A stretch of 64,000 nucleotides of DNA. Source: Bog-532 sp963775825. Lineage in GTDB: Bacteria; Actinomycetota; Actinomycetes; Streptosporangiales; Streptosporangiaceae. Location: contig CAVZKY010000031.1 of assembly GCA_963775825.1 (NCBI GenBank), positions 248,001 through 312,000 of the forward strand, written 5' to 3'. The notes below the pieces were generated by a model. It ran no database searches, was not told the DNA's origin, and saw only the letters and a list, made by a program, of their open reading frames with translations. A program made the position numbers and the translations under genes. Below, in pieces: positions 17,887 through 26,684 of this stretch. The stretch's first letter is position 1. Each line of letters begins with the position of its first letter.

Positions 17887-18749
17887 TCCGGTAACCGCCG
17901 CAGCCGGGTGACGAACTTGTACCGGTCACCGCGGTACCAGGACTGGGCCCACTCGACCGGCTCCCCGGTGACGTCCACCGCATGCCGGGACAGCAGCAGC
18001 AGGGGCATGCCAATATCCACCGCCAGCAGATCGGCGGCGTGCGGATCGGCCAGCACGGTCTCGATCGTCTCCTCGGCTTCGGTCAGCCGGACGCCATAGG
18101 CGGAGCTGAGGGCCTCATACAGCGAGCTGTGCCGGTTGAGCTGCTTGCGCAGGCCGGGGAACCGGCGGGCCGGCAGGTGCGAGGTGTCGATGGACATCGG
18201 CTCGCCGTCGGCCAGCCTGAGCCGGTGGATGCGCAGCGCGCGGCCCCCCGGGCGGATACCGAGCAGCGCGGCCAGGTCCTCATCGGCCGCGATGTAGCCG
18301 ATCTCCAGGATTTTCGTCTGCGGGTGCAGGCCGTGCGCCCGCATGCCCTCGGTATAACTGGCCAGCTCCAGGGCCTGAGCCACCTTGGGCTTGGCCACGA
18401 ACGTGCCCTTGCCCTGCCGCCGCAGCAGGCGTCCCTCGACCACGAGCTCGGCCAGCGCCTGGCGGACGGTGGTCCGCGACGTACCGTAGTCGCGGGCCAG
18501 CTCGCGTTCCGGCGGGACCGGGCTGCCTGGTGCCATCGTGACGATGAGCTCGAGCATCTGGTGCTTGACCGTGTAGTACTTGGGCAGCCTCAGCAGCGGG
18601 CTGGCCAGCACCTGGCCCGGCCCGTTCTCGCTGGCCAAGGCCTCGCCGGCTGAGGCCGCGACCGGCCTGGCCGCCACGTTCCGCCGGCCGCCGGGCACGC
18701 TGCCCTTATTCGGCGGGTCCGGGGATGCGGGGACGGGGGAGACGATCAT
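17577..18749 (-). CDS. GntR/HutC-family regulator; 3' end uncertain
   Basis: Winged-helix GntR domain: PPERELARDYGTSRTTVRQA, LAELVVEGRLLRRQGKGTFV. A UTRA effector domain follows (MSIDTSHLPARRFPGL, SSLYEALSSAYGVRLTEAEE, VEWAQSWYRGDRYKFVTRLR). ATG 18749 overlaps the bioF stop (ATGA). Coding support ends at about 17890. The open frame then runs about 310 bp antisense-free but out of frame through bioD to 17577, so the natural stop is missing, probably by a frame error. Its place between bioF and bioD suggests control of biotin genes. Confidence 0.75.
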   Translation of the reverse strand: MIVSPVPASPDPPNKGSVPGGRRNVAARPVAASAGEALASENGPGQVLASPLLRLPKYYTVKHQMLELIVTMAPGSPVPPERELARDYGTSRTTVRQALAELVVEGRLLRRQGKGTFVAKPKVAQALELASYTEGMRAHGLHPQTKILEIGYIAADEDLAALLGIRPGGRALRIHRLRLADGEPMSIDTSHLPARRFPGLRKQLNRHSSLYEALSSAYGVRLTEAEETIETVLADPHAADLLAVDIGMPLLLLSRHAVDVTGEPVEWAQSWYRGDRYKFVTRLRRLPDWAWSSSAAREPTSARPSPPRPWPRWPGPAGNAWPWSSRYRPVSHPARQLTWAPWRPCPACLTCMSSPGTPIRCPLRRPRGGPAAAAGPAGGGELHRGASRGA

Positions 18750-20426
18750 GGCCACTTCCTTCCCGCTGATGCGGTTATCCGGACATGATCTCTCACCGCA
18801 CCCAGTGCGCGGAATGCCGTAGCGAGCTCAACTTCCGTGAGGTTGGCCCGGGCCGTCAGCCGCAGGCACGCTTCGCCGGGCCGGACCGAGGGCGGCCGGA
18901 AGCACCCGGCCCGGACGCCGTAGGCGGCGCAGATCCGCTGCGCCGCCAGCGCCGCGTCCGCCGCACCCAGCGTGATCCGCACGACCGCCGCAGCCGGGGG
19001 CGGCACCGTGAACCCCAGGTCGGTGGCCATGCCCGCCAGCCGCCGCGCGCTGTCCCGGGCCCGCCGCCCGAGCCCCGGATCGTCGCGGAGGATGGCCAGC
19101 GCCGCCCGGGCGGCCGCCACGCTCGGCGGGGCCAGCCCGGTGTCGAAGATGAACGGCCGCCCCACGTCGATGAGCGTGCTGATCACCTCGGGCGCGGCGG
19201 CGACGGCGCCGCCCTGGCCGCCCAGCGACTTGGACAGCGTGAGCGTCCGGATGACCTGCGGGTCGTGTTCCAGTCCGGCGGCGGCGGCCACGCCCCGGCC
19301 GCCCGGGCCGAGGACGCCGAAGGCGTGCGCCTCGTCCAGCACCAGGAGGGCCTGGTGGACGCGGGCCAGGCGGTGCAGTTCGGCCACCGGGGCCTGATCG
19401 CCGCTGACTGAGAACACCGTGTCGCTGACCACAATGGCCGCGGGCTCGGTACGGCGGGCGAGCAGCTGCTCCACCGCTCCGGCGTCAGCGTGCGGCGTGA
19501 CCTCGACGCGGATACTGCGGGGACTCCGGGCCCGCGCGAGCCGGGCACGCGTCGATCAGTGAGGCATGGTTGGCAGCGTCGGAGACGATGAGCACGCCCG
19601 GAGACTTCTGAGCCTCCGGGCCCGGAGTCTCCGGAATCTCCGGAGTCTCGGCCCCGAGGACCTGCGCCAGCGCCGTGATCACCGCCAGGTTGGCCAGGTA
19701 GCCGGAGGAGAAGACGAGCGCGGCGGCGGCCCCGGTGAACGCGGCCAGCTCACGCTCCAGCTCGGTGTGCAGCTCGGTGGTCCCGGTGACCAGGCGTGAT
19801 CCGGTGGCACCGGTACCCCAGATCCGGGCGGCGCAGGCGGCCGCCTCGGCCAGCCGTTCGTCTTCCCCGAGACCGAGGTAGTCGTTCGAGGCCAGGTCGA
19901 CCAGCCGGCCCGGCGGGGTCTGTCCGGCCGGGTCGCTGGCGACTTCGGAGATGCCGGGTGCGGCCGGTTCGCTGGCGACTTCGGAGATGCCGGGTGCGGC
20001 TGGTTCGCTGGCGACTTCGGAGATGCCGGGTGCGGCTGGTTCGCTGGCGACTTCGGAGATGCCGGGTGCGGCTGGTTCGCTGGCGACTTCGGAGATGCCG
20101 GGTGCGGCTGGTTCGCTGGCGACTTCGGAGATGCCGGGTGCGGCTGGTTCGCTGGCGACTTCGGAGATGCCGGGTGCGGCTGGTTCGCTGGCGACTTCGG
20201 AGATGCCGGGTGCGGCTGGTTCGCTGGCGACTTCGGAGATGCCGGGTGCGGCTGGTTCGCTGGCGACTCCGGAGATGCCGGAGACTCTGGAGACTCCGGG
20301 CGGCCGGGGCTGCAGTTGCAGGCCAAGTCCCGCGGCGCGGCGCGCCCGGGCCGCCTGGCGGAGCATCGCCAGCGGGGGCGGGGCGGCGGTTGCCGCCGGT
20401 GGCGGCGATGATGGCTGCGTCTTCAT
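18746..20426 (-). CDS. bioF: 8-amino-7-oxononanoate synthase BioF with 12-aa repeat insert (one frame break)
   Basis: PLP enzyme joining pimeloyl thioester and alanine. From ATG 20426: N-terminal helix LRQAARARRAAGLGLQL, then nine copies of the 12-residue unit EPAAPGISEVAS, then LASNDYLGLGEDERL, GTGATGSRLVTGTTELHTEL, VSDAANHASLIDAC. The frame breaks near 19490-19540 and resumes with PAAIVVSDTVFSVSGDQAP, LVLDEAHAFGVLGPGGRG and the PLP-lysine motif TLTLSKSLGGQGG. A standard BioF is about 385-400 aa; the insert adds about 110 residues before the first core strand. Coupled to gntR by ATGA. Confidence 0.85.
19936..20271. repeat. 36-bp in-frame minisatellite inside bioF
   Basis: The motif GAGATGCCGGGTGCGG recurs every 36 bp from 19947 to 20235 (nine copies), with a degenerate tenth at 20271 (GAGATGCCGGAG). 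Copies are virtually identical. No spacers occur, so it is not a CRISPR array. Confidence 0.95.
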
Positions 20427-20578
20427 GGGTCCTGATAGGTTTCCCCAGCGTGCGGTCCCCGTCAAGCCCCGGGGGGCCGACGGCCGCCCCCGCCGGCGGA
20501 TCGGGACGCCCCGCCCGGCCGGGCAGGGGAAGGTGGCTGGCGGGGGAATCAGCCGCCGTTGGGTGCGATTATGGGTGT

Positions 20579-22099
20579 GTGCCCACGCTCACCGATCTGG
20601 CCAGCCGCCACACCAATCTGACCAGTGCAGACCTGGAGTGCCTGCATGCGCTGGTATCGGACTGGCAGCTGCTGGCTGACCTGTCGTTCGCCGACCTCAT
20701 CCTCTGGGCGCCGGTACGGGACGGCGGCGGCTGGGTGGCGCTGGCCCAGATGCGGCCCACCACCGGGCCGACCTCGTTCCAGGATGACGCGGTCGGGACG
20801 ATGGCCGAGCCGGGGGACAGCACGCTGCTGGACACCGCGCGGGACGAGCGCCGGATCTGGCGGGAGAGCGACCCGGACTGGACCACCGGAGTGCCCGTGC
20901 GCGCCGAGACCATCCCGGTGACCCGGGAGGGCCGGGTGATCGCCGTGATCGAGCGCAACACCAATCTGAACTCCGCCCGCACCCCGAGCCGGCTGGAGCT
21001 GACCTACCTGCAGGGCGCGGACGACCTGGCCCGGATGGTGGCCGAGGGAACGTTCCCGTTCGGCGGCGAGGAGGCCACGCTCGCCCGGTCGCCTCGCGTG
21101 GGCGACGGGCTGCTGCGTCTCGGCCGCGCCGGGCGCGTCACCTACGCCAGCCCCAACGCGCTTTCGGCCTTCCGCCGGCTTGGCCTGGCCACCGACCTGG
21201 TGGGCGCGGAGCTGGGGCCGGTGGTGGCCAAGCTGTGCGCTACCTGCGCCGCGCCGCTGGATGAGTCCCTGATGCTGGTGGCGTACGGCCGGGTCCCGCG
21301 GGATGCGGAGATCGAGGGCAACGGGTCGATCGTCCAGCTCCGGTCGATCCCGCTGAGCGTGGGCGGCAGCCGGACCGGGGCCCTGATCCTGGTCCGGGAC
21401 GTGACCGAGCTCCGCCGCCGGGAACGCGAGCTGATGACCAAGGACGCGACGATCCGGGAAATCCATCACCGCGTCAAGAACAACCTTCAGACGGTGGCGG
21501 CCCTGCTCCGGCTGCAGGCGCGCCGCCTCCACGGCCCGGAGGCCCGGGCCGCGCTGGAGGACGCCGTCCGCCGGGTCGGCTCCATCGCGATCGTGCACGA
21601 GACGCTGTCCCACGCGCCCGACGAGATCGTCGCCTTCGATGAGGTCGCGGACCGGGTGGTGATGATGGCGTCCGAGGTGGCCGGGACCGAGATCCAGGTG
21701 ACCCCGAAGCTGACCGGGACGTTCGGCCCGCTGTCGGCGTACGTGGCGATGCCGCTCGCGCTGGTGCTCACCGAGCTCCTGCAGAACGCACTGCAGCACG
21801 GTTTCGCCTACCCCGAGCCGGCCAGCGGCGAGACGAGACGGTCCACCGGCAGCGTCGAGGTGAGCGCGGTGCGCGGGCCGGACCGGCTGACGGTCGTGGT
21901 CGTCGACGACGGCGTAGGGCTGCCGGAAGATTTCGACCCCGAGTCCTCCAGCTCCCTCGGGCTGCAGATCGTGCGGACCCTGGTCGTCGGCGAGCTGGGC
22001 GGGAAGCTGGAGATCACGCCCCGGCCGGAAGGCGGGACGCAGGCCCTCGTCGATCTCCCCGTGCAGGAAGACGAGCGGACCAAGGACCAAGAGAGTTAG
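20579..22099 (+). CDS. pdtaS: sensor histidine kinase PdtaS
   Basis: 506 aa; closely resembles mycobacterial PdtaS in layout. The N-terminal GAF-like domain starts PTLTDLASRHTNLTSADLEC and DWQLLADLSFADLILW. A PAS-like domain (RVTYASPNALSAFRRLGL) follows. The HisKA_2 H-box is KDATIREIHHRVKNNLQTVA with the phospho-acceptor His, and the HATPase part has LTELLQNALQHGF (N-box) and DDGVGLPEDF (G1), SLGLQIVRTL. Cytosolic, no membrane segments. Its usual partner PdtaR, an ANTAR antiterminator, is not in the window. GTG start at 20579. Confidence 0.92.
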   Translation: MPTLTDLASRHTNLTSADLECLHALVSDWQLLADLSFADLILWAPVRDGGGWVALAQMRPTTGPTSFQDDAVGTMAEPGDSTLLDTARDERRIWRESDPDWTTGVPVRAETIPVTREGRVIAVIERNTNLNSARTPSRLELTYLQGADDLARMVAEGTFPFGGEEATLARSPRVGDGLLRLGRAGRVTYASPNALSAFRRLGLATDLVGAELGPVVAKLCATCAAPLDESLMLVAYGRVPRDAEIEGNGSIVQLRSIPLSVGGSRTGALILVRDVTELRRRERELMTKDATIREIHHRVKNNLQTVAALLRLQARRLHGPEARAALEDAVRRVGSIAIVHETLSHAPDEIVAFDEVADRVVMMASEVAGTEIQVTPKLTGTFGPLSAYVAMPLALVLTELLQNALQHGFAYPEPASGETRRSTGSVEVSAVRGPDRLTVVVVDDGVGLPEDFDPESSSSLGLQIVRTLVVGELGGKLEITPRPEGGTQALVDLPVQEDERTKDQES

Positions 22100-22148
22100 C
22101 CGCCCCAGGAGTCTAAGGCCCCGGGGCGGCTGGAGACGGGCGGGGGAG

Positions 22149-22418
22149 TCAGCCGGAAACGGACTGGGCGTGCGCGCGGGCGCGAAGCCGCAGCGTGCGC
22201 CGTTTCATGGCCCGCCGCTCGTCCTCGCTCATGCCGCCCCACACGCCGGCGTCCTGGCCAGAGTCGATCGCCCAGTGCAGGCAGGAATCCACGACTGGAC
22301 AACGATGACAGACACGCTTCGCCTCGTCGATCTGGAGCAGCGCAGGACCGGTGTTTCCGATCGGGAAGAACAACTCAGGATCTGCGTCACGGCAGGCGGC
22401 GTTATGGCGCCAGTCCAT
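22149..22418 (-). CDS. whiB1: iron-sulphur regulator WhiB1
   Basis: An 89-aa Wbl protein starting MDWRHNAACRD. The four [4Fe-4S] cysteines are Cys9, Cys37, Cys40 and Cys46, followed by the GVWGG turn and a basic tail (RRAMKRRTLRLRARA). N-terminal sequence and length match WhiB1, which binds the primary sigma factor and reacts with nitric oxide. Upstream lies a 360-bp regulatory region with a Crp site. Confidence 0.93.
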   Translation of the reverse strand: MDWRHNAACRDADPELFFPIGNTGPALLQIDEAKRVCHRCPVVDSCLHWAIDSGQDAGVWGGMSEDERRAMKRRTLRLRARAHAQSVSG

Positions 22419-22717
22419 GAGGTCACTCCTTCGGGCATGTCGGCTGCGCAGCGGGGGCTGGGCCCGGTGCGCCGGTGGCTTGTGAATGCTTTCACTAGCC
22501 GCGTCGTATATTGAGACAAGTCACTTCGCTATATTACAAACGGTGCCAGCTGGCAACCTGCCCGGAGCTGCTTCATAGCCCAGACACGCATGGGAAACCG
22601 GAAAACCTGCTCAGGTGCTGTCGTACCTGAGCGGGCTCCCGCCCGGCATCGTCTAAAGCTTCTCAAGCGTGCCGCCGGGAACGCAAGAGGGCACAACAGC
22701 GATCTTCGTCAAATTAA

Positions 22718-22733
22718 TGTGACCTGAATCACA
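22718..22733. promoter_or_regulatory. Crp-family binding site, perfect dyad
   Basis: TGTGACCTGAATCACA is a perfect TGTGA-N6-TCACA palindrome. It lies 300 bp upstream of the whiB1 ATG and is followed directly by a second half-type ATTAATGTGAC. whiB1 of mycobacteria is known to be Crp/cAMP regulated. The remainder of 22419-22782 shows no gene. Confidence 0.75.
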
Positions 22734-22782
22734 ATTAATGTGACGCTGGTAGTTTGCAGCCCGCAACAATGCCAGGGCGGAA

Positions 22783-23742
22783 TCAGGCGATTACCCGCAG
22801 CGCTTCCGGTACCGAGCGAAATGTGACCGACGTCGCTTGGCCGACATACTCCCCGTCCACCTGGACAGCCGCCGGCTCGCGCGAGGATACGGTGACTTCG
22901 GTCTCATCGTGCAGGCTAACCACGTACCTTCCTGCCGGGGGCCGGCCGTCGCGCCGCATCATCTGGCGGATGGCGTTGAGTGTGGAGAAGGTCCGCAGGC
23001 TGCGCAGCGCGAACACGTCCAGCCCGGTGTCGAAGCTGGCGCCGGGCGTCGGGCTCACCGGATGCCGGCCGACGTACGACCACGGGGTGGTGTTGGAGAT
23101 CAGGGCCAGGCCCAGCGGGGCGATGCTGGTGCCGGCCGGCGTTTCCAGGGCCAGCGCCGGGTGCCGCCGGTCGATCCTGCGGTAGTACTGCAGCAGGCCC
23201 ATCTGTATGTACAGGCCGGGAGAGGCCCGGCGTCCGCGGGTGCGCGCCTCCTCCACTGCCCGCACGACCTCCGCGTCCCAGCCCAGCCCGGCGTTGGACG
23301 TGAAGTAACGCCTCCCGGCCAGGCCGAGCCCGATCGTCCGGGTTGCCCCGGCGGCCAGCCGGGCGCTGATGACCCGGGCGGCGGCGGCAGGGTCGCCCGG
23401 CAGGCCGAGGTCGCGGGTGAAAACATTGGCGTTCCCGCCCGGAATGGCGCCGAGGGCCGGCAGCAGGCTGGCGGTGGCTGGCGGATGCCCAGCACGGATG
23501 GGTACCTCCTGCATGAGCCCGTTCACGACCTCGTTGATCGTTCCGTCGCCGCTGAGCACCAGCAGGGCGTCCCGCCCCTCGGCGGCCGCCGCGGCGGCGA
23601 TGTCGCGCGCGTGCCCCCGGGACCGTGTTTCCACCGTCTCGATGTCGGCTTCGGCGGCCAGCGTACGCACGATGAGGTCCAGGACGGGCCTGGTCGTCGT
23701 CGTCGCCCGGGGGTTCACGATCAGCAGCGCGCGCACGCGCAT
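22783..23742 (-). CDS. diacylglycerol/sphingosine-kinase-like lipid kinase
   Basis: A 319-aa YegS/BmrU/LcbK family kinase. The N-terminal catalytic domain has LLIVNPRATTTTRPVLD and the nucleotide-binding VLSGDGTINEVVNGL, then LGAIPGGNANVFTRDLGLP. The C-terminal beta-sandwich includes FTSNAGLGWDAEVV and EPAAVQVDGEYVG. It probably phosphorylates diacylglycerol or another lipid at the membrane face. ATG at 23742; divergent from the next membrane protein with only about 30 bp between them. Confidence 0.88.
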   Translation of the reverse strand: MRVRALLIVNPRATTTTRPVLDLIVRTLAAEADIETVETRSRGHARDIAAAAAAEGRDALLVLSGDGTINEVVNGLMQEVPIRAGHPPATASLLPALGAIPGGNANVFTRDLGLPGDPAAAARVISARLAAGATRTIGLGLAGRRYFTSNAGLGWDAEVVRAVEEARTRGRRASPGLYIQMGLLQYYRRIDRRHPALALETPAGTSIAPLGLALISNTTPWSYVGRHPVSPTPGASFDTGLDVFALRSLRTFSTLNAIRQMMRRDGRPPAGRYVVSLHDETEVTVSSREPAAVQVDGEYVGQATSVTFRSVPEALRVIA

Positions 23743-23772
23743 AGGCTAGCCCTGGGTAGAAAGGTGCCATAC

Positions 23773-24435
23773 ATGCGACCACGTCCGTTGGCGCTGCTGC
23801 TGGCCGCAGCGGTCCAGGCCATCGAGGCAGCGGGGCTCCTCGTCGTCGCCGTGCTGACCGCCATGGACACCGCCGCCGGCCGCTCTTACCACAACAGCAG
23901 CGGGATCGCGCTCACCGTCATCGCGTTCGGTGCGGTGCTGGCCGTGGCCTTTATCGCTTACGGGCTCTACCGGGTCCGGCCCTGGAGCCGGACGCCCGCG
24001 CTGTTCACCCAGCTGTTCGTCGGGACCACCGGTGTCTACCTGCTGAATGGCCACCGGCTCGGCTGGGGAGTACCCGCGCTGCTGCTCGGCATCGCGGGCT
24101 TCGTGGGCCTGCTGGTCCCGCCCAGCTGGCGTGCCCTGGCCTTCCGCCCGCGGTTCCAGGACCCCCCGGTCACCAGCCAGCCCGCGGCCAAGGTCGCCCG
24201 GCGCGCGACCAAGGCCGGTCAGCCCGCGACCAAGGCCGGTCAGCCCGCGACCAAGGCCGGTCAGCCCGCGACTAAGGCCGGTCAGCCCACCGCCAAGGTC
24301 GCCCAGCCTGCGGGCCAGGCCGGCGCCGCGGCCGGCCAGGCCAGCTCGGCCACTCGATCCGGCGCCCGCCCCGTGCCGCCAGCGGCCAGCACCGCCCGCC
24401 CGTCGGGCAAAAAGCCTTCCGCCCGCCGCCGCTAG
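23773..24435 (+). CDS. integral membrane protein with KAGQPAT repeat tail
   Basis: 220 aa. Four hydrophobic helices lie in residues 5-125 (LALLLAAAVQAIEAAGLLVV, SGIALTVIAFGAVLAVAFIA, FTQLFVGTTGVYLL, VPALLLGIAGFVGLLVPPSW). The tail is basic and disordered, with four KAGQPAT units and a KKPSARRR end. ATG 23773. It resembles small actinobacterial membrane proteins of unknown function. Confidence 0.78.
   Translation: MRPRPLALLLAAAVQAIEAAGLLVVAVLTAMDTAAGRSYHNSSGIALTVIAFGAVLAVAFIAYGLYRVRPWSRTPALFTQLFVGTTGVYLLNGHRLGWGVPALLLGIAGFVGLLVPPSWRALAFRPRFQDPPVTSQPAAKVARRATKAGQPATKAGQPATKAGQPATKAGQPTAKVAQPAGQAGAAAGQASSATRSGARPVPPAASTARPSGKKPSARRR
24206..24290. repeat. 21-bp tandem repeat coding KAGQPAT
   Basis: ACCAAGGCCGGTCAGCCCGC repeats four times with a 21-bp period (24207, 24228, 24249, 24270) inside the tail of the membrane-protein gene. 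Confidence 0.9.
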
Positions 24436-24499
24436 CCGCCGGGTCAGGCGCCGTGCCGCAAGCCGCCGGGTCAGGCGCCGCCCCGCCCGCGGCGGAACA

Positions 24500-25369
24500 T
24501 CACTCGTCGTTGGTCAGGCCGTCGCGCAGCTGCGTCAGGGTCCGGGCCAGCAACCGGGAGACGTGCATCTGCGAGATGCCCAGCTCCGCCGCGATCTGGG
24601 ACTGGGTGAGGTTACCGAAGAACCGGAGCAGCAGGATCTTTTTCTCCCGTGGCGGCAGCCGCTCGAGCAGCGGCTTGAGCGACTCCCGGTACTCGACGCC
24701 CTCCAGCGCCTCGTCCACGATGCCGAGCGAGTCGGCGACCGCGGGGGCGTCGTCGTCTCCGGAGTCGGGCGCGTCCAGGGACACGGTGGAGTAGGCGTTG
24801 GCCGACTCCAGGCCCTCGAGCACCTCTTCCTCGCTCATCTGCAGGTGGGCCGCGAGCTCGCTGACGGTGGGGGCGCGTCCCTCGCGCTGGGCGAGTTCCC
24901 CGATGGCCTTGGTCAGCGAGAGTTTCAGTTCCTGCAGGCGGCGTGGTACGCGGACGGCCCAGCCCTTGTCCCTGAAGTGCCGCTTGATCTCGCCCACGAT
25001 GGTGGGGGTGGCGTAGGTGGAGAACTCCACGCCGCGCTCGAGGTCGAACCGGTCGATCGACTTGATCAGGCCGATGGTGGCGACCTGGGTCAGGTCGTCC
25101 AGCCACTCACCCCGGTTGCGGAACCGGCGCGCCAGGTACTCGACCAGCGGCAGGTGCAGCTCGACGAGCGTGCCCCGGAGGCGTTCCCGCTCCAGGCTTC
25201 CCTCGGGCAGGGCCGCGAGCCGCTCGAACAGCTCCCGGGCCCGGGCCCGGTCTGGTACGGCGTGGTCCTCGCGCGCGGCGACGGACAGCGGGTCCTCGCT
25301 CGGGCGGACCTCGTACTCCTCGGTCACCCGGACGTTGTTTTCAGTCACCCGTACCTCGAAATCTGCCAT
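24500..25369 (-). CDS. sigF: SigF/SigB-type stress sigma factor
   Basis: 289 aa, ATG 25369 overlapping the anti-sigma stop (TGATG). Region 2: ERLRGTLVELHLPLVEYLAR, DDLTQVATIGLIKSIDRFD, EFSTYATPTIVGEIKRHFRD. Region 3: LAQREGRAPTVSELAAHLQM. Region 4: LPPREKKILLLRFFGNLTQS, QIAAELGISQMHVSRLLART. A group III sigma factor of the actinobacterial SigF/SigB type. The first ~25 residues (VRVTENNVRVTEEYEVRP) are atypical and repeat-like. Confidence 0.9.
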   Translation of the reverse strand: MADFEVRVTENNVRVTEEYEVRPSEDPLSVAAREDHAVPDRARARELFERLAALPEGSLERERLRGTLVELHLPLVEYLARRFRNRGEWLDDLTQVATIGLIKSIDRFDLERGVEFSTYATPTIVGEIKRHFRDKGWAVRVPRRLQELKLSLTKAIGELAQREGRAPTVSELAAHLQMSEEEVLEGLESANAYSTVSLDAPDSGDDDAPAVADSLGIVDEALEGVEYRESLKPLLERLPPREKKILLLRFFGNLTQSQIAAELGISQMHVSRLLARTLTQLRDGLTNDE

Positions 25370-25842
25370 CAGGACCCCGACGCCCCGCGGTGCTTGCGCA
25401 GCACGATGGCCACCCGGTCGTCGGGGTCGAGCCGGGAGTCGACGTCGCCAGCCAGCGCGGACAGCACGGTCCACGCGAAAGTGTCCCGCGCCGGTATGCG
25501 CGGCTGCGCGGCGACCACCGCGACGGTGATCGTCATCGCGTCCGTGTCCAGCTCGAAGTCGCATTCGAGGTTGGTGCCGGGGATAGCCTGGCTGAGCAGC
25601 ATCGCGCAGGCTTCGTCGACCGCGATACGCAGGTCCTCGATTTCGTCGAGGGTGAAGTCCAGCCGCGCGGCCAGGCCGGCGGTCGCGGTGCGCAGCACCG
25701 ACAGGTACGCGCCCTCGGCAGGCATGCAGACCCGCACCCGGTCACGGGCCTCGGGGTCACGTACCTCGAGGTCGGGCACGGCCGCACCAGGACCCGGAAC
25801 GGCGCCGTGAGCGGTCTGCCTCGCAGCGGTCTCCTTGGTCAC
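25369..25842 (-). CDS. anti-sigma factor kinase (RsbW-like)
   Basis: 157 aa. After a Pro/Ala-rich leader comes a HATPase_c fold: YLSVLRTATAGLAARLDFTL, the N-box-like DLRIAVDEACAMLLSQA and a C-terminal LSALAGDVDSRLDPDDRVAI. Coupled directly to sigF, so it is inferred to bind and inhibit that sigma factor. The G1/G2 ATP-lid motifs are poorly preserved, so kinase activity is less certain than binding. Confidence 0.85.
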   Translation of the reverse strand: MTKETAARQTAHGAVPGPGAAVPDLEVRDPEARDRVRVCMPAEGAYLSVLRTATAGLAARLDFTLDEIEDLRIAVDEACAMLLSQAIPGTNLECDFELDTDAMTITVAVVAAQPRIPARDTFAWTVLSALAGDVDSRLDPDDRVAIVLRKHRGASGS

Positions 25843-26130
25843 GTCACTCCTTCGGCCGGCTAGGGCCGGCCGGTTGCCTGCAACCTATCGTCCACACGTC
25901 ACCGATTCCGGCCGGCCGCGCGGCGGGCACCAAATGATCTCACGCGCCGGGCGGGATTTGAGGCAACGCTGCCCCGGGGGCAAACCGGGCGGCAGCGCCC
26001 GGAACTCCCCGCCACCTCGCGTGGCGAGCCGGTGGGGCCAGGTTAGCTGCCCACCCGTGCTGCTCGCGCCCGTCCGGAACGGGGGATTACCCCGAAAATA
26101 CCGCGAGATGGCCGCTCCGGAAATAGCACG

Positions 26131-26157
26131 AGGGGCCGCGACATTGTCGCGGCCCCT
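26131..26157 (-). terminator. sodN terminator hairpin
   Basis: AGGGGCCGCGACA and TGTCGCGGCCCCT form a perfect 13-bp inverted repeat around a single T, 35 bp after the sodN stop. The rest of 25843-26191 shows no gene. Confidence 0.75.
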
Positions 26158-26191
26158 GCTACGGTGCGTCGGCGGTGGACTGCCGGGCGGC

Positions 26192-26602
26192 TCAGCTCTG
26201 CTTGGTCTCCCAGAAGATCTTGTTGATCTCGTCGATCTTCGCCAGCAGCTGGTCGGCCACGGCCGGGTCTGTGCTGGACTTGGTACCGCCGCCCCCGCCA
26301 GCCAGCTTGGTGGCCTGGTTGAAGAGGGTGTTCAGCTGCGGGTACTTCTCGAAGTGCGGCGGCTTGAAGTAGTCGGTCCACAGCACCCACAGGTGGTGCT
26401 TGACCAGTTCGGAGCGCTGCTCCTTGATGATCAGCGCCCGCGCGCGGAACTCGGGGTCCGTGTTCTGCTGGTACTTTTCGTCGATCGCCTTGACGGACTC
26501 GGCCTCGATGCGGGCCTGCGCCGGGTCATAGACGCCGCAAGGCAGGTCACAGTGCGCGTAGGCGACGGCCTTCGGTTCGAGTAGGCGTGTGAGCAGCCTC
26601 AT
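26192..26602 (-). CDS. sodN: nickel superoxide dismutase
   Basis: 136 aa. A 16-residue propeptide (MRLLTRLLEPKAVAYA) precedes the nickel hook HCDLPCGVYDPAQARIEAES; after cleavage His1, Cys2 and Cys6 bind Ni. The helical body includes KHHLWVLWTDYFKPPHFEKY and ends FWETKQS. Actinobacterial NiSOD precursors are about 131 aa with a 14-aa propeptide, so this one is slightly longer. A glycine-rich GGGGGTKSSTDP insert lies at about residues 101-112. The maturation protease gene is divergent, 82 bp away. Confidence 0.97.
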   Translation of the reverse strand: MRLLTRLLEPKAVAYAHCDLPCGVYDPAQARIEAESVKAIDEKYQQNTDPEFRARALIIKEQRSELVKHHLWVLWTDYFKPPHFEKYPQLNTLFNQATKLAGGGGGTKSSTDPAVADQLLAKIDEINKIFWETKQS

Positions 26603-26684
26603 CGATCCACCTTCCGTAGTGTCTGATCACGGATAACAGGACCGACCCTACCCCGCCCGCCTTTGCCGACACCGGAGGGCCTCC

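Noticed and set aside
17577..18749. Natural GntR-BioD fusion protein
   Set aside because: GntR and BioD are in different frames. BioD has its own TTG start and complete P-loop, so a missing stop by frame error is simpler.
19936..20280. Possible CRISPR array in the 36-bp repeats
   Set aside because: The repeats are directly adjacent with no spacers and encode an in-frame peptide in bioF. No cas genes are present.
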